DNA from: Ilyonectria destructans
Lineage: Eukaryota; Ascomycota; Sordariomycetes; Hypocreales; Nectriaceae
Length of the DNA: 64,000 bases
Direction of reading: 5' to 3'
Assembly: GCA_020740775.1 (NCBI GenBank)
Contig: JAHEWK010000003.1
Location: forward strand, 1,860,001-1,924,000
In this document: positions 22,949-33,662 of the stretch, piece by piece
How positions within the stretch are numbered: the stretch's first letter is position 1
Layout of the letters: every line of letters starts with the position of its first letter
The notes under the pieces: model-generated
Seen by the model: the letters and a program-made list of their open reading frames with translations, nothing else
Database searches by the model: none
What the model was told of the DNA's origin: nothing
Made by a program: the position numbers and the translations under genes

Positions 22949-23286
22949 GAATCGATCTGGGACGTGAAGAATTTCGACGTCTGACGTCTGATTGGCCTCT
23001 GCGGCGAAAGAGAACTTCCGGGGGCGTGCACGGCTCACCGATATTGATGCGCACACGCCCTACCTGCCACCTCGACTTCGACCTTTCAATGCCTAAAAAG
23101 TTGGCAATGACCTCGTGAACAAGAGTGAATTCGACTGAAATATTCTTTCACGGCGTCCATTGTGTTGATTGGTGGGTGTCCTTGCGGAAGGCCCGCGGCC
23201 TTTCTTCACTTTCGTTCACAAAGGGCACGCCAGACATTGCTAGTTACATCGTCGCCGTGCAAAAGCACAAAGAGCACTAGCATTCC
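22949..23286. promoter_or_regulatory. Divergent promoter, uL23m / acidic-repeat protein
   Basis: 338 bp lie between divergent ATGs with no ORF of note. It must hold both promoters. Confidence 0.5.
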
Positions 23287-24846
23287 ATGCCTGACTCCGC
23301 GACAAAGAACCCCGAAGAAAGGATTCATGTGATCAAGTCGTCAAATATGGAGGAACTCGTCGACGAAAAGAGCTCGCTGAGCCCACCATCCAGCCAGGCG
23401 ACTCCCCGGGCAAACCAAGACACAAGTATTAATCGAAGAACTGGCACGACGCTCAAGACGCCAACGCTCGCTCGAGATAAAGAGCTAAGTGCCTCCCCTG
23501 ACGAACACGAAAACTCATTCGAGATACATCTCATGGAGGAGATGGAGCTAGAGAAGACTCGATACCCCGGCGCTAGCAGCTGGGCCCCCGACGAAGAGCG
23601 TCTCTTTGAGATCCTTTACATGCGCCAGGATCTCCCGATGCTGCCTCCAACTTGGGATATCGACTTGAGCGGTGTGCCGGTCTCGGATATCGTATTTCAG
23701 ACATCTGATGAATTTCCTCCTATCATTTATGCGCACGCCAAAGACTTCCGAGGCAAGTATCCCGCCTCGATCTAAATGTCCATACTCTTACCATCTGCAG
23801 CAACCATGGCGCTCATGCGGTTAATCGACCTCACCTCGAAAGTTAGGACCAGCATACAAGTCGGATTCCGCCACAAGGCCCCCGGAATCATCAAGCGCGA
23901 GTTGGACAAGTACCTGACCTGGGCCGCCCAGGACGGCGACTACGCGAAGCTGCGCATTGTCCCCAATATCGTCACCGAGGTCATTGACACCACCATGCCG
24001 CAGGGCGACATCACCGAGTACCTTCAGGATCGGATGCGAGCTCTGGCAAGGCTTCAGCGCGAGTTTCTCAGGGAGGGTAGGGACCCGCAGTTCTGGGATG
24101 TGTTGAAGCCGAGCATCATGGTATCGCCTATGGTGAAGCCGGAGTCCGATGATGGATCTCCAATGGAAATGTGGGCCAAGCTGGGAAGACTTGATTTGCC
24201 TCTAGGACCTGACGAGCTCTCGGTGGAGACGCCAACTCGCAAGAGGAGTGTGCAACTGGATGTTGGGCGAAAGAGGGTACGACTGTTTCCGAGCCCTACT
24301 GCGACAGGAGTCGATGAGTTGGCCGAATGCCCACCTGGCGAGGAATATAGGGCCGCCGCCGACGGTCCTCGCCCTAAGAGAATCAAGCTTGAAGACGAAG
24401 ACATTGAGAACGACGAAATTGAGAACGACGAAATCGAGAGCGACGAAATCGAGAGCGACGAAATCGAGAGCGACGAAATCGAGAGCGAAGAAATTGATCA
24501 CGAAGAAACTGAGAGCGAAGAAACCGAGAGCGAACCAACCTCCCCACCCCCCGAGGACGAGGAGCCCGTAACACCGTCCCGCCCAAATTACCGCTGCAAT
24601 CCGCCAGTTGTTTACGGGCTCTTCATTCTCAACACTACAGTTTTGTTGCTCACCATAGACGCCGCGCAGGGAGACACCGCCTACGTCAGCTTCCACGTCC
24701 AGGCCAACTTTCAGGATCACCACCAGAGCATCTGGAATGCCCTGACAATCGCTCTTACTGTGTGCCTGGCACGCGACGAGCTCATGACCCGCGCATCCGA
24801 CTTCGAGGACCTGCCCGTCATCGATGACAGTGACCCAGATGCGTGA
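23287..24846 (+). CDS. Unrecognised nuclear-type protein with acidic pentapeptide repeats, probable GC-AG intron
   Basis: Two reading frames abut (TAA at 23773-23775, ATG at 23776). I read them as one gene: exon 1 23287-23752, exon 2 23801-24846, joined by a 48-bp intron starting GCAAGT and ending CTGCAG, phase 1, giving 503 aa. The junction reads KDFRG then ATMALMRLIDL. The N-terminal third is Ser/Thr-rich; residues ~85-190 look folded (WAPDEERLFEILYMRQDLP, FQTSDEFPPIIYAHAKDF, KAPGIIKRELDKYL). A basic patch (RKRSVQLDVGRKRVRLFP) precedes an acidic EIESD repeat (~355-405). The C-terminal ~90 residues again look folded (VVYGLFILNTTVLLLTID, AYVSFHVQANFQDHHQSIW). Basic and acidic patches suggest a nuclear role, which is inference. 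If the intron is wrong, these are two genes of 162 and 356 aa. Confidence 0.7.
24405..24545 (+). repeat. 15-bp tandem repeat coding for (EIESD/ENDEI)n
   Basis: About eight copies of GAGAGCGACGAAATC-like units lie in frame, encoding acidic pentapeptides; the central copies are nearly identical and the outer ones diverge, suggesting recent expansion from the centre. Confidence 0.9.
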
Positions 24847-25376
24847 GGGTTGTGAGAGCTGGGCTCTGGCGGAAATTGAAGAGAGTTGGAGGTGTATGAC
24901 CCTTGAAGAGATGTTTTGTTGTTTGCTGCTGCTATTTTGAGTATACCCTTTTTGATGTTTGGACTCATGCAGGTACGCCCCTTTTACGACTCCTATACGC
25001 GAGCATCATGTCAATACCTGTTTAGTTCTCCGAGATGTACTTGGCCGATTGAAATAACCTGAAAGTCACAAATAAACAAACTTCACATTGATATACTGAA
25101 CACGGTGCAGAGTTGAAATCAGAGAGGCTCTATGTTCATGGCTCTCTCTATATCTATAAGCGTATCTGATATGCCTGACCTGGTAATCCTTCTATTCCCA
25201 ACGCCCAACAATGACGGCTGCCCACTGCCCACGCGTCTCTATATCTGTACATACATGGCCATCACAATCATCTACCAGGGTTTTTGTAAAAGCAAAAGGT
25301 GGGGATTTTGAAGCGTTGGGCCGCGTGGGAAACGTAAAAAGGGGCAATAAAAACACAAAAATGTCAAAGGAGGGGT
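24847..25376. other. Intergenic, convergent 3' ends
   Basis: An AT-richer 3' flank between two convergent genes. Nothing else is supported. Confidence 0.5.
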
Positions 25377-26688
25377 CTACAAGTCCTCATGCTCAACGGG
25401 CATCGAAACTTCTAGTTGGCGAAGTATTCGTTGGTACAAAAACAGCATGCAGCCGCTCTGGATAAAGGTCCACACGCCTCGGGGCCCGACGCCGCGGAAC
25501 CATCCGGCCACGCCCTCGGTGCGGTAGATGACCTTGAGGCCAGTCACCACCGAGGACGCCTCGAGGGCGACAGCGCCGGGTCTGGGCCGGTGGGTGTTGG
25601 GGGAGGAGGTGGAGATGTGTCGGATTTGCGGATTAGGGTCTTTGGAGTGGCGAGAATCGGTTGGTGTGTTGACCTGCGTCTGGAGGCGGGTCTTGACGAC
25701 GTCCAGAGGGCAGGTGATGATGCCCGCGAGGCCACCAGCGCTAGCACCGGTGAGGAGCTCGAGAGGGACGCCAATGTCGCGGCTCTGCTTATACTTGCGG
25801 GCCCAGGTGGTGAACTGCTCCCAGAACATGAACTGCAGGGCGGAGAAGGGCAGGTCTCGGTACAGGGTGGCCTTGTAGCCGTAGAAGAGGGCAGAGGCTC
25901 CTTCGGTCCGGACAATGGTGCGCGCGGCGTCGACTGTGCCGCGGTAGTTGTAGCCGGAATGGAAGTGAGAGTTTTTGTATCGACCCTGGAGCTGCAATCG
26001 GGTCTTGAGGACTTCTGAAGGAACGTATACTACGGAGGAAGCTAGATCTCCGAGGAAGCCTGGACATGACATGATCGGTTAGCGTCTGTACAGCAGCAAT
26101 TGGGCTACGGGAGAGAAACTCACCTGCCGATAGATATGCAAGGTGTTGCTGGAGGCCGTGATCGATCAGGAAGCGTTTGCTCCACTCGTAGGTGCCGAAG
26201 AACAGGACGGTGCCGGGGAACGAGCCGCTCAACGCGGGGATCCAACCGCCGTAGAGACCTCTTCGAATGCCCTCCTGCCTCCAGATGGTGTAATAGGATT
26301 GCCCGAGGGATGTGTATTTCGGGGGCACATTCGGATCGCCCTGTTGCCTCGTCTTGACGGTGTCGAGCGAGTGCATCAACAAGTCACCAGTTGACCCTCC
26401 AATGCCTCCGGCAATCATAGCCTGCAATTGTATTTATGTTAGCGCACTCAGTTCCAGGACTGGCGCTGTGGTACGCACATGGAGATAGGGTGGTCGAGCT
26501 TCGGACTCGACATCTTCGTTGGTCATGATCTGACTCGGGGCGAGTCCGGCACTGTTACTGTCCAAGCGGCGGCCCGTCTGGGTGGCATCTCGAGGCCCTA
26601 AAGAGGGTGCGTAGTCGCTCGCTGCGGCCGAGGTCGTCGTCGTAGCGGGCGCGAAGACGAGGGGCGAGTCCTGGAGACCTAGGGGCAT
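25377..26688 (-). CDS. Mitochondrial carrier protein, Mme1/YMR166C type
   Basis: Three exons (26688-26479, 26421-26124, 26059-25377) give 396 aa. Introns are 57 bp (GTGCGT/CAG, phase 0) and 64 bp (GTGAGT/CAG, phase 1). Three carrier repeats show SLDTVKTRQQG, VPSEVLKTRLQLQG and CPLDVVKTRLQTQ, each followed by GLYGGW/FYGYKATLYRDLP/WFRGVGPRGVW-like motifs. A disordered N-terminal arm of ~70 residues precedes repeat 1, and the loop before the last helix pair is expanded and Pro/Ser-rich. The closest resemblance I recall is the yeast YMR166C/Mme1 group, described as an inner-membrane magnesium exporter. Substrate assignment is therefore by family only; S-adenosylmethionine-type carriers are an alternative. 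Confidence 0.85.
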
Positions 26689-27869
26689 TCTCCGAGGAGG
26701 AGACGGAGTCGGAGTCGGAGTCGGAGAGCGGCGGGCGGGACAACGGGAGCGCGGGACACCGAGAGAGCGGGACAGCGGATGGAGCTGCTGGGTCGGTCAC
26801 CGGAGTGGTGTTGTAGGTGTGAGGGAGCGGATCCCGGGGACGTCGCTGGGGAGCAAGCGAAGAAGCCGGGAGGGCGAAGGGCGCGGGCGCGGGCGCGGGC
26901 GGAGGCGGAGAGGTGGTGTCGGGGTCGCGTGCCGGGTCGAGAGACGGAGATGGTGATGTCGAGAATTTTGTTGGTTTGCACTCTGGAAATGCTTGGAATG
27001 CGCCCTCCTAGCGGGCCACTTAGCCACGCCTTGCGCGGTGCGGGTCCTTCAGTGGTCAATCAAAGACACTTACGGTGCGCCGATTTCTTCCCTGGCCTGA
27101 CTAACCCGGGGCATTTCCGTAGGGGTCCGTGCGCCTTCGGTGGGATGGTCTCCATGGCCTGTTACGACACAACCCTTCTGAGCTACATCGGTTGACGCTG
27201 CGTTTTGGGTATTTTTGTGTGTAACTGCACATTGAAGTTTCTAGTATATCCAAAATGCTTCAGTTAATTCAGGAAATGAGGACCACGGAATTGTGCGACA
27301 GCCTGATGCTAGTGACGTCCAGGCAACCTAGCCGCACCTTGTCTCAGAACTCATGCTTACTGCCAATTCTGACTGTGCGAAGATATCATGTCACTCGTGA
27401 ACGACTTGAAGAAATATCCATGAACATTGAAAACTCCCTTGTGCTCTGTCAATAAATAGCAAATTTACCTTTCACTCTTCTGAGAGGGAATGTTTGGAGT
27501 GAAGGGGTCGGGTACTGTTTCATATTCCCAGTTGAATCCATGCACCAGACCAATGCGTGTAGTTGAAAGTGCGCTTTTGGGCTAAGGCTTCTACTTGTTA
27601 TTTGACTTACTCAAAATAAATAGGATAAAATATTTCTGAAAGCCGAAATACTAAGAGCTTAGTGAAATGATGTTGCCTCCACCCCATAGTATCAATGTGT
27701 GAGACCAAAAAGTATCTAGCGATAGGTTGATGTGATGACCGTTTTGGAGAATAAATGGTATTTTCAAGTCCATATAGTCGACTGGCGACCTCAATACCAG
27801 TTCTATCACCAGTCGTATTATATATCTATTCGCTTTTGATACCCAAGTACTAATACACTTTTGCCATCG
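26689..27869. other. Intergenic; GC-rich then AT-rich
   Basis: 26689-27180 is GC-rich upstream sequence of the carrier gene, with GGAGTC and GGGCGC short repeats. From ~27180 to 27860 composition turns AT-rich and no gene is visible. A 66-codon ORF at 27255 has no supporting features. Confidence 0.5.
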
Positions 27870-28524
27870 TCATTCAGAAATCTCGCTGCGCTTCACTCTG
27901 TCGGCCGCCGCAGGATGCTCCCACCACCGCAACGTACCCAGCTTGCGGAATGGGTACACAACGTACGCCACCCTGCCCGTCAGGAGCTGCTTCGAGACTG
28001 GGCCATACGTGTTGCTGTCCAGGCTCGACCCTGGCGGTCCATCGCCCTCGACCCACACATGACCTTGCGGCACCCTCACTGTCGGCATCGGATGCGGCGC
28101 CTTGGTCTGCACCACGTCGTTTTCCAGCGCGACGACTCTCTTTATCGCAATGCTTTCAGGATGCATAGGACTCCTGAATCCCCATGTCAGCTTAGGTTCC
28201 CTCGTTCTTCCATCCCGCACGAAAAGGTGCAGTGCGCAGAGACTATCCATACCGCAACGTCACGACCATGCCCCTCTCAAGGTTCTCCTGCGGTGACCAT
28301 TTGTAGTTGAAAATCACATCCCGTCGCAGCGTCGAATCCTTGTCGTCATTGAGCAGCGGGAACATCGAGTTGCCGTCCACAACCGTCAATTCCGCCACGT
28401 GCAGGTTGAACATGGCGATGACCGGGATCCACGTTGCGAAGCCAAACAACTTCCACGCCGTGGCCCGCAGGACGCTGGGCTGGCCGCCGGCCCGAGCCCG
28501 GCCCCATATTGAGCCAAGAGCCAT
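27870..28524 (-). CDS. imp2: Mitochondrial inner membrane protease subunit 2 (Imp2)
   Basis: Two exons (28524-28253 and 28173-27870) give 191 aa. The 79-bp intron (GTATGG/CAG, phase 2) joins VVTLR to SPMHPESIAIKRVVAL. This is an S26 signal-peptidase-type serine protease with a Ser/Lys dyad: Ser53 in VVDGNSMFPLL and Lys102 in IAIKRVVAL. There is one N-terminal transmembrane segment (~27-47, FGFATWIPVIAMFNLHVAE) and box E-like GHVWVEGD and DSNTYGPVS, diagnostic of this family. Imp1/Imp2 remove intermembrane-space sorting signals, for example from cytochrome c1 in yeast. The NSM around the nucleophile and the short length fit Imp2 better than Imp1. The start is the only in-frame ATG. Confidence 0.92.
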
Positions 28525-29121
28525 GAAGGCGTTGAAAATTTACCGTTGTCGTTGTGGCGCGGCGTTGTGGGACATTTCGTATGAGATGGGCACGATGAGA
28601 GTTGGGTTCTCGGTGATCATTGATGTGCCAGGATTGTCTAAGCTTTTCTCGGCTAGTCCCGGCACCCACATTAACGCCCATGGTCGCATGCCCCTCCGAC
28701 AAAGTGTTCCAACTGAGCCTCACCAACCTCATCCCCATCATCCTTTCAATGTTGCATCTTCCATGATAAACCCCAGCTCAATGCACCGGCTCGAAAAGGA
28801 AATCGACATATCGCCGTACTCAATCAATATGCCGCCATTTTCCGCCACATGCCCACAATATGAACTCACAATATGACACCTAGCCAAAGAGATTGATCGT
28901 GAAAAAGCCGTGTTAGACGCCACTTCCTACTTGAATAACTACATGAATGTCGAACTTTTGTGATGCTTTTGCAGCATGGGCAGACGCCTTCTGTCCGTCT
29001 CCCAAACCGCGTCTAATGACACCGTTTTTCGTCCGACGCCCCTCTCGAGGGGCGACCCCGGGACTGCTCGAGCAGACCTGCCGATTCAGCTCGCCCCGGT
29101 GTGCTTTATCCCGGCCAATCC
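28525..29121. other. Intergenic between IMP2 promoter and eIF2-alpha 3' end
   Basis: 597 bp with no supportable gene on either strand. Confidence 0.5.
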
Positions 29122-30208
29122 TTAGATGGTCTCGGGGATGTTGTCGTCGCTGTCGCTCATACTCTCGTCGCCACTGACCTCGGCGTTCTCGCGCTCGCGC
29201 TTCTCCATGAGCGCCTGGAGCTCGGCATCGTCGCTCTCCGTAACGGCCTTGGGCTCCATCTTGACGATCAGGTTGCCACCTGCAGACTCGATGCTCTTTC
29301 GGATCTCGACAATAGCCTCCTCCAGGGCGGTAATTCCTAGGCTCTTGTCCAGGCACGTGTTGGTGAGGACGTACAGGGGAGGGGACACCAGCTTGACCTT
29401 AACTTGGGACTCCTCGGTGTTCCTGGCCTCGGCAGTGCGAAGGGCAGTCTTGACAGCGTCGATACCCTCATAACCGAAGCAGGTGACCTCGATATCAGCT
29501 CGGACCTTGGTCGGTTGAGGAGTGAGTCGCTTGCTGATGTAGAGCTTGAGCTCATCGGCGACAGGCTGGTTGGGGAAGGTGATGTCGTTCCAAACCTCGG
29601 GGTTGCTTCGCAATGTTAGCAGTCATCCAACATGTCGTGATGTATACAACTAACGTGATAGAGAGCTTGAAGGCGTCGATGGCGTGGCCGAACTTCTTGT
29701 TCAGAGGCCAGGCTATGCTCTCGTATAGAGACTCGATAGGGTTCTGGGTCTTCTCGGCGACGTGTCGCATGATGGAATGGACCATCTTGCCCTTGTTGTA
29801 TCGCTCCTCGCACTTCACAATATCCTCGGGAGATACTCGTCGCTTTGACAAATCGATATATCCTGCCACCTCGTCAGTCCCCATTCGAAATCGCTCAGGC
29901 CTTCAAGTCAGGCTTACCCTTCTCCTTGTCCACACGGAGCACCACGACGACCTCATTGCGACCGACTCGAATGAGCTTCTGGATACTTCGGATACGTCGT
30001 CGCGACAGTTCGGAGAGCAGGATCATGCCGTCGATGTTGTCGTATTCGAGCAGCTTGACATAGGCACCCATCTCGGCGATCTACAGTGGGTCAGATCGGG
30101 TGTATGCAGACAGTCCTAACTTGTACTGACCTGCTTGACATTGACCATGACGAAGCTATCGATCTCCGGGAACTTCTCCTCGTAAAAACGGCAGTTTGTT
30201 AACGACAT
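29122..30208 (-). CDS. sui2: Translation initiation factor eIF2 alpha subunit
   Basis: Four exons (30208-30131, 30080-29918, 29862-29655, 29605-29122) give 310 aa. Introns are 49-55 bp with GTCAGT, GTAAGC and GTTAGT donors. The S1 RNA-binding domain occupies ~residues 15-90. The stress-kinase target Ser52 is intact in [18 protein letters not shown], the site phosphorylated by Gcn2-type kinases to slow initiation. A helical domain follows ([20 protein letters not shown]), then the alpha-beta domain ([19 protein letters not shown]) and an acidic tail ([11 protein letters not shown]). The product is part of the eIF2 GTPase complex delivering initiator Met-tRNA. Length and exon order agree with fungal orthologs. 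It shares a 398-bp promoter with BUB3. Confidence 0.96.
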
Positions 30209-30606
30209 CTTGGCGGTATTGTCGAGGATTCGGAAGGTTGGGTCGGGTTATAGAGGCGAGGTGGGGTTGGATCCCAGGGTGGGCTTTTGCACACGCGAGT
30301 CGAGCTTCAAATACGGCCGAAAAAGTCTGAGTGGATGTGTTTTCTTGGGGGCGTTAATGTCAACCCGTCGTTCGTCGATTTCTCGTGGTCGGATCGCAAA
30401 TCGTTTCTCGTGGAGGGGGAGTTAAGGATGCGGAGTCATAATTTTGACATTTTACGATACAGCCGATGATGGTGGGGTGTGGCGGGGTGTGGCTAGTTTC
30501 CGGGCGGTAAACACCGGCAGAACAATAATGGAAGCTATCGCCACGTGACTAAGCAAGTAAACATCCAAAGCTTCACCTGCTATTCACTTCAAGCGCGCAA
30601 TTGGCC
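30209..30606. promoter_or_regulatory. Bidirectional promoter, eIF2-alpha / BUB3
   Basis: 398 bp lie between divergent ATGs. A CACGTG palindrome (E-box, the core of bHLH sites) lies at 30542-30547, 60 bp before the BUB3 ATG, embedded in CCACGTGACT. Whether it is used is unknown. Confidence 0.5.
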
Positions 30607-31817
30607 ATGGCTCCTGGTGAGTTCCTCGCGCGTGTAGCTGGTCCATTTGAGTGAAACGTACTAATACTGTCCCAGCGACACAATACGAGTTGTCCCCGCC
30701 CCCGGGCGACGCGGTCTCATCCATCTCCTTCGCGCCAACCTCAGGAACCAAGCTTCTCGTCTCGTCATGGGACAAGAAGGTCTACTGCTACGATATCGCT
30801 GGCGGCGCAGGCGAGACGAACCTACTCAACACCTATGAACATCGGGCGCCGGTGCTAGATGTGTGTTTCGGTGCCGATGATAATGAGGCATTCACGGCCG
30901 GCATGGACTGGGCGGTCAACAGGTAGGCATATTGCATTCGCACGCGCCTCTAGGTCCCTCGAGCTAACGAGATCGCGCAGGATCGATTTGGAAAGCGGAG
31001 AGAAGACTGTTCTAAGCAAGCATGCTGCGCCGGTGCGCTGTGTAACATATAGCCGTTCGCATTGTAAGTTCACCCTGGCGCGTTGCTGTGCCAAGCTAAC
31101 CAGGAGGCAGCCATTCTCGTCTCCGCGTCATGGGACTGCAGTCTCAACCTCCACAACCTTAAGGACCCTTCAAGCGAACCCATTCGAGTTGCCCTACCAG
31201 GAAAGCCTCATGCCTTGGCTTCTAGCCCAACCAAGGTTGTTGTCGCCATGACAGGACGTGTCATCAACATCTACGACCTCGACACCATCGCGGAGATGTT
31301 CGTATCTGGCTCTACCGACCTTAAGCCATGGCAGCAGCGCGAATCCTCTCTTAGGTATCTGACACGGGCTGTGGCTTGCATGCCCAACGATGCTGGATAC
31401 GCCACGAGCAGTATCGAGGGCCGAGTTGCTGTGGAGTGGTTCGAGGACACTGCAGAGTCCCAAGCCCGGAAGTATGCTTTCAAGTGTCACCGTCAAGCAG
31501 CAACAGATGGCGACGGAGATATCGTGTACCCTGTGAATGCACTGGCTTTCCACCCGGTTCACGGAACGTTTGCGTCGGGAGGTGGTGACGGCACTGCCGC
31601 CTTGTGGGACGCGGAGGCAAAGCGAAGGCTAAAACAGTACCAGAAGTTCCCAAACAGTGTTGCGGCGCTTTCATTCTCCAGTGACGGCAAGTACCTGGCC
31701 GTGGGAGTGTGCCCCGGCTTCGAGACTGGGCAGGAAGACTACAACGGCGAGGGCCAGACGTCCGTGTTAATCCGGGAGCTTGGAGACAATGAGGCAAAGG
31801 GCAAGGGTGCCAAGTAG
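30607..31817 (+). CDS. bub3: Spindle checkpoint WD40 protein Bub3
   Basis: Four exons (30607-30616, 30676-30922, 30981-31063, 31111-31817) give 348 aa. The first coding exon is only 10 nt (MAP plus one base), followed by a GTGAGT donor; the phases 1/2/1 then keep frame. A seven-bladed WD40 propeller is indicated by VSSWDKKVYCYD, TAGMDWAVNRIDLESGE, VSASWDCSLNLHNL, VVVAMTGRVINIYDLD, and the Bub3/Gle2-type blade SSIEGRVAVEWFED and FHPVHGTFASGGGDGTAALWD. Bub3 binds GLEBS motifs of Bub1/Mad3 and MELT phosphomotifs on the kinetochore to signal unattached chromosomes. Gle2/Rae1 is the main alternative, but the length and the Bub3-like YAFKCHRQ segment favour Bub3. Confidence 0.93.
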
Positions 31818-32008
31818 ACAACAGTCTATATAAGAGGGCGGCCTCATCCGAATAGGCGTTCGGGCGGGTGATGGGATCTCGTTTGCGTTTAATTGAAACT
31901 AGTACTCTTGAGTTCCGGGGGGACGTTTACATGTAGATACCCCTGCAATGGACTGGATCTTGATGACCACCTTGGGACCCATCCATCTCATCCCTTCGTT
32001 CCTGATCC

Positions 32009-32781
32009 TCACTGAATAGTTTCTCCTTCACCGAATTCCACCTCTTTCCTTCGATTAGGTTGTATAGCTTCGAATGTGGTTGAGAAGTGATATTCATTGT
32101 CCCCTGTACCCAACGATGGGCTCCGATTGGCAGTCCTTAGACTCGAATCATTTGGTGGACTTGGTGGTACTTGACGGGGTGATTTTGGTTGCCGTTCTAG
32201 GTTCTTCTTACCACATCTGCGTATGGTCCTTGGGGGAAGCCGGCCAGAACATGTTTCTTTAGAATCAAAACCGTCACGACACTGAAACTCGGGACTGCTG
32301 GACGGCGAAAGACAGGCATTGGTGGTTTTTGCAGGGACCCTGTAGTCTCTGATGCGGACTCCCTTGCGAATAGTGTACTTTCCCTTGGTCTCGATGTTAC
32401 GAGGGGCATTCCGTGGAACAGGTTTCAGTTTGTTCTCTGTTGGCGTCATTGGCCCAGGTTTCATGGGTCGTGGAGGAGTGGTGTTGCGAGACAGAGAGAT
32501 GCTTTCGATTCTGAGCGGACCTTGAGTCCAGTTAGCCTTTGCCAATTGTATGGACAGGATCATGGTATTGGGGCCAAATACCTCTTTTGGACCTGACAGG
32601 AGCGGGATAATCGTCCTTGACGGAGCAGATTGACTCGTTTCGCCTTCTCTTCAATGTTGAGCGAGTGTGGAAAGTCGGTGCCTCTATGAGCTTCGGACTG
32701 CTACACCTCTCTGCACTCAGAGCGGGCGAGTCGGTGTGGGTTTCTCGTTCGAAATCTCCGGAGAGTTGTGTTTCTGGTATT
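32009..32781 (-). CDS. Hypothetical basic, Pro/Arg-rich protein, 5' end unresolved
   Basis: Two exons can be supported: 32781-32582 (200 nt) and 32520-32009 (512 nt, stop at 32009-32011). They are separated by a 61-bp intron with donor GTATTT, a CTAAC branch-point match and an AAG acceptor. The phases agree (phase 1), joining VRSKR to GPLRIESISLSRN, which is strong evidence that this is a gene. The encoded ~236 residues are basic and disordered (STLKRRRNESICSV, RNTTPPRPMKPGPM). The first exon should lie between ~32800 and 33100, where another stretch of the minus strand is open (VDDVTELSVVFSTPDEF), but I cannot find a donor in the right phase. I do not recognise the family. It is convergent with BUB3 (191 bp). 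Confidence 0.5.
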
Positions 32782-33662
32782 CTATGCCATATTAGCAGAG
32801 CTCAACAGGTCAAAGGCCGGCAAGGCGCATGCAAGTCAACATGTTTGAACTCATCTGGCGTTGAGAATACGACGCTGAGTTCGGTCACGTCGTCAACATG
32901 CACTTGAAATTCCGGGGCTAGACTCCGTCTTGTGCAAGGGCTTAGTGAATCATCGGCGCGATCCGGACAAGGGACACTTGTTGCGCGACCAAAATACCCG
33001 TGTCTCATCATGTTGTGCCGGTCGCAAAAGCATTGGATGGTACACTGAAGCAGCTTCGGCGAAGGATTGATTGGGTGCCGTTCGCTCTCGCCGAACAAAA
33101 AATGTGAAGAGAGGTATCAGAAAAAGACCCTGTTATTCAGAACAGAAGAGGTGGGGAATTTCTCATTCTCTTGGGTGGCAGTAGACACTTGGTGGCAGTA
33201 GTCACTTGGCGGCAGGAAGCTACTTCTCGATTTAAGGAAGGAGCGCCCAGGCAACCTCGGATGTTGGTCAATGTTGACGCCAAGTATCCCCCTTCACAAT
33301 CACTAGAACGACAATGCTTATGTTTAAATCAATATTATTTCAATGGGAATCGAGATCATATAAATGGTGCAGACTGAATCACCGGACGGACGACCATGTC
33401 CCGGCCTTGCCCATGTCCGCAGTATCTTCTGGTTGTACCACAAGAACTTAGCTGCAATGGACCATGATAGTGTAAAGAAAGTCGTGATTTTAATTAGTTT
33501 AGGCTCCATAGTGTTGATTGGGAATATTTGCTATTGTTTTGTTTCGAAACCAGTTGACCTTCACTACGCCCGTCTCTCATATACTGTACTTTCTCCCTGC
33601 CAGCGAGTGAACGGATGCCGACGCGGCCACCATCGCCATTGGTGTGACTTGAAACGGAAACT
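32782..33662. other. Probable 5' part of the hypothetical gene, then intergenic
   Basis: 32800-33098 is open on the minus strand in the same frame as the exon ending at 32781, but a TGA (about 32805) interrupts and no ATG is found at its 5' end. 33100-33662 is AT-richer and looks intergenic. Confidence 0.35.
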
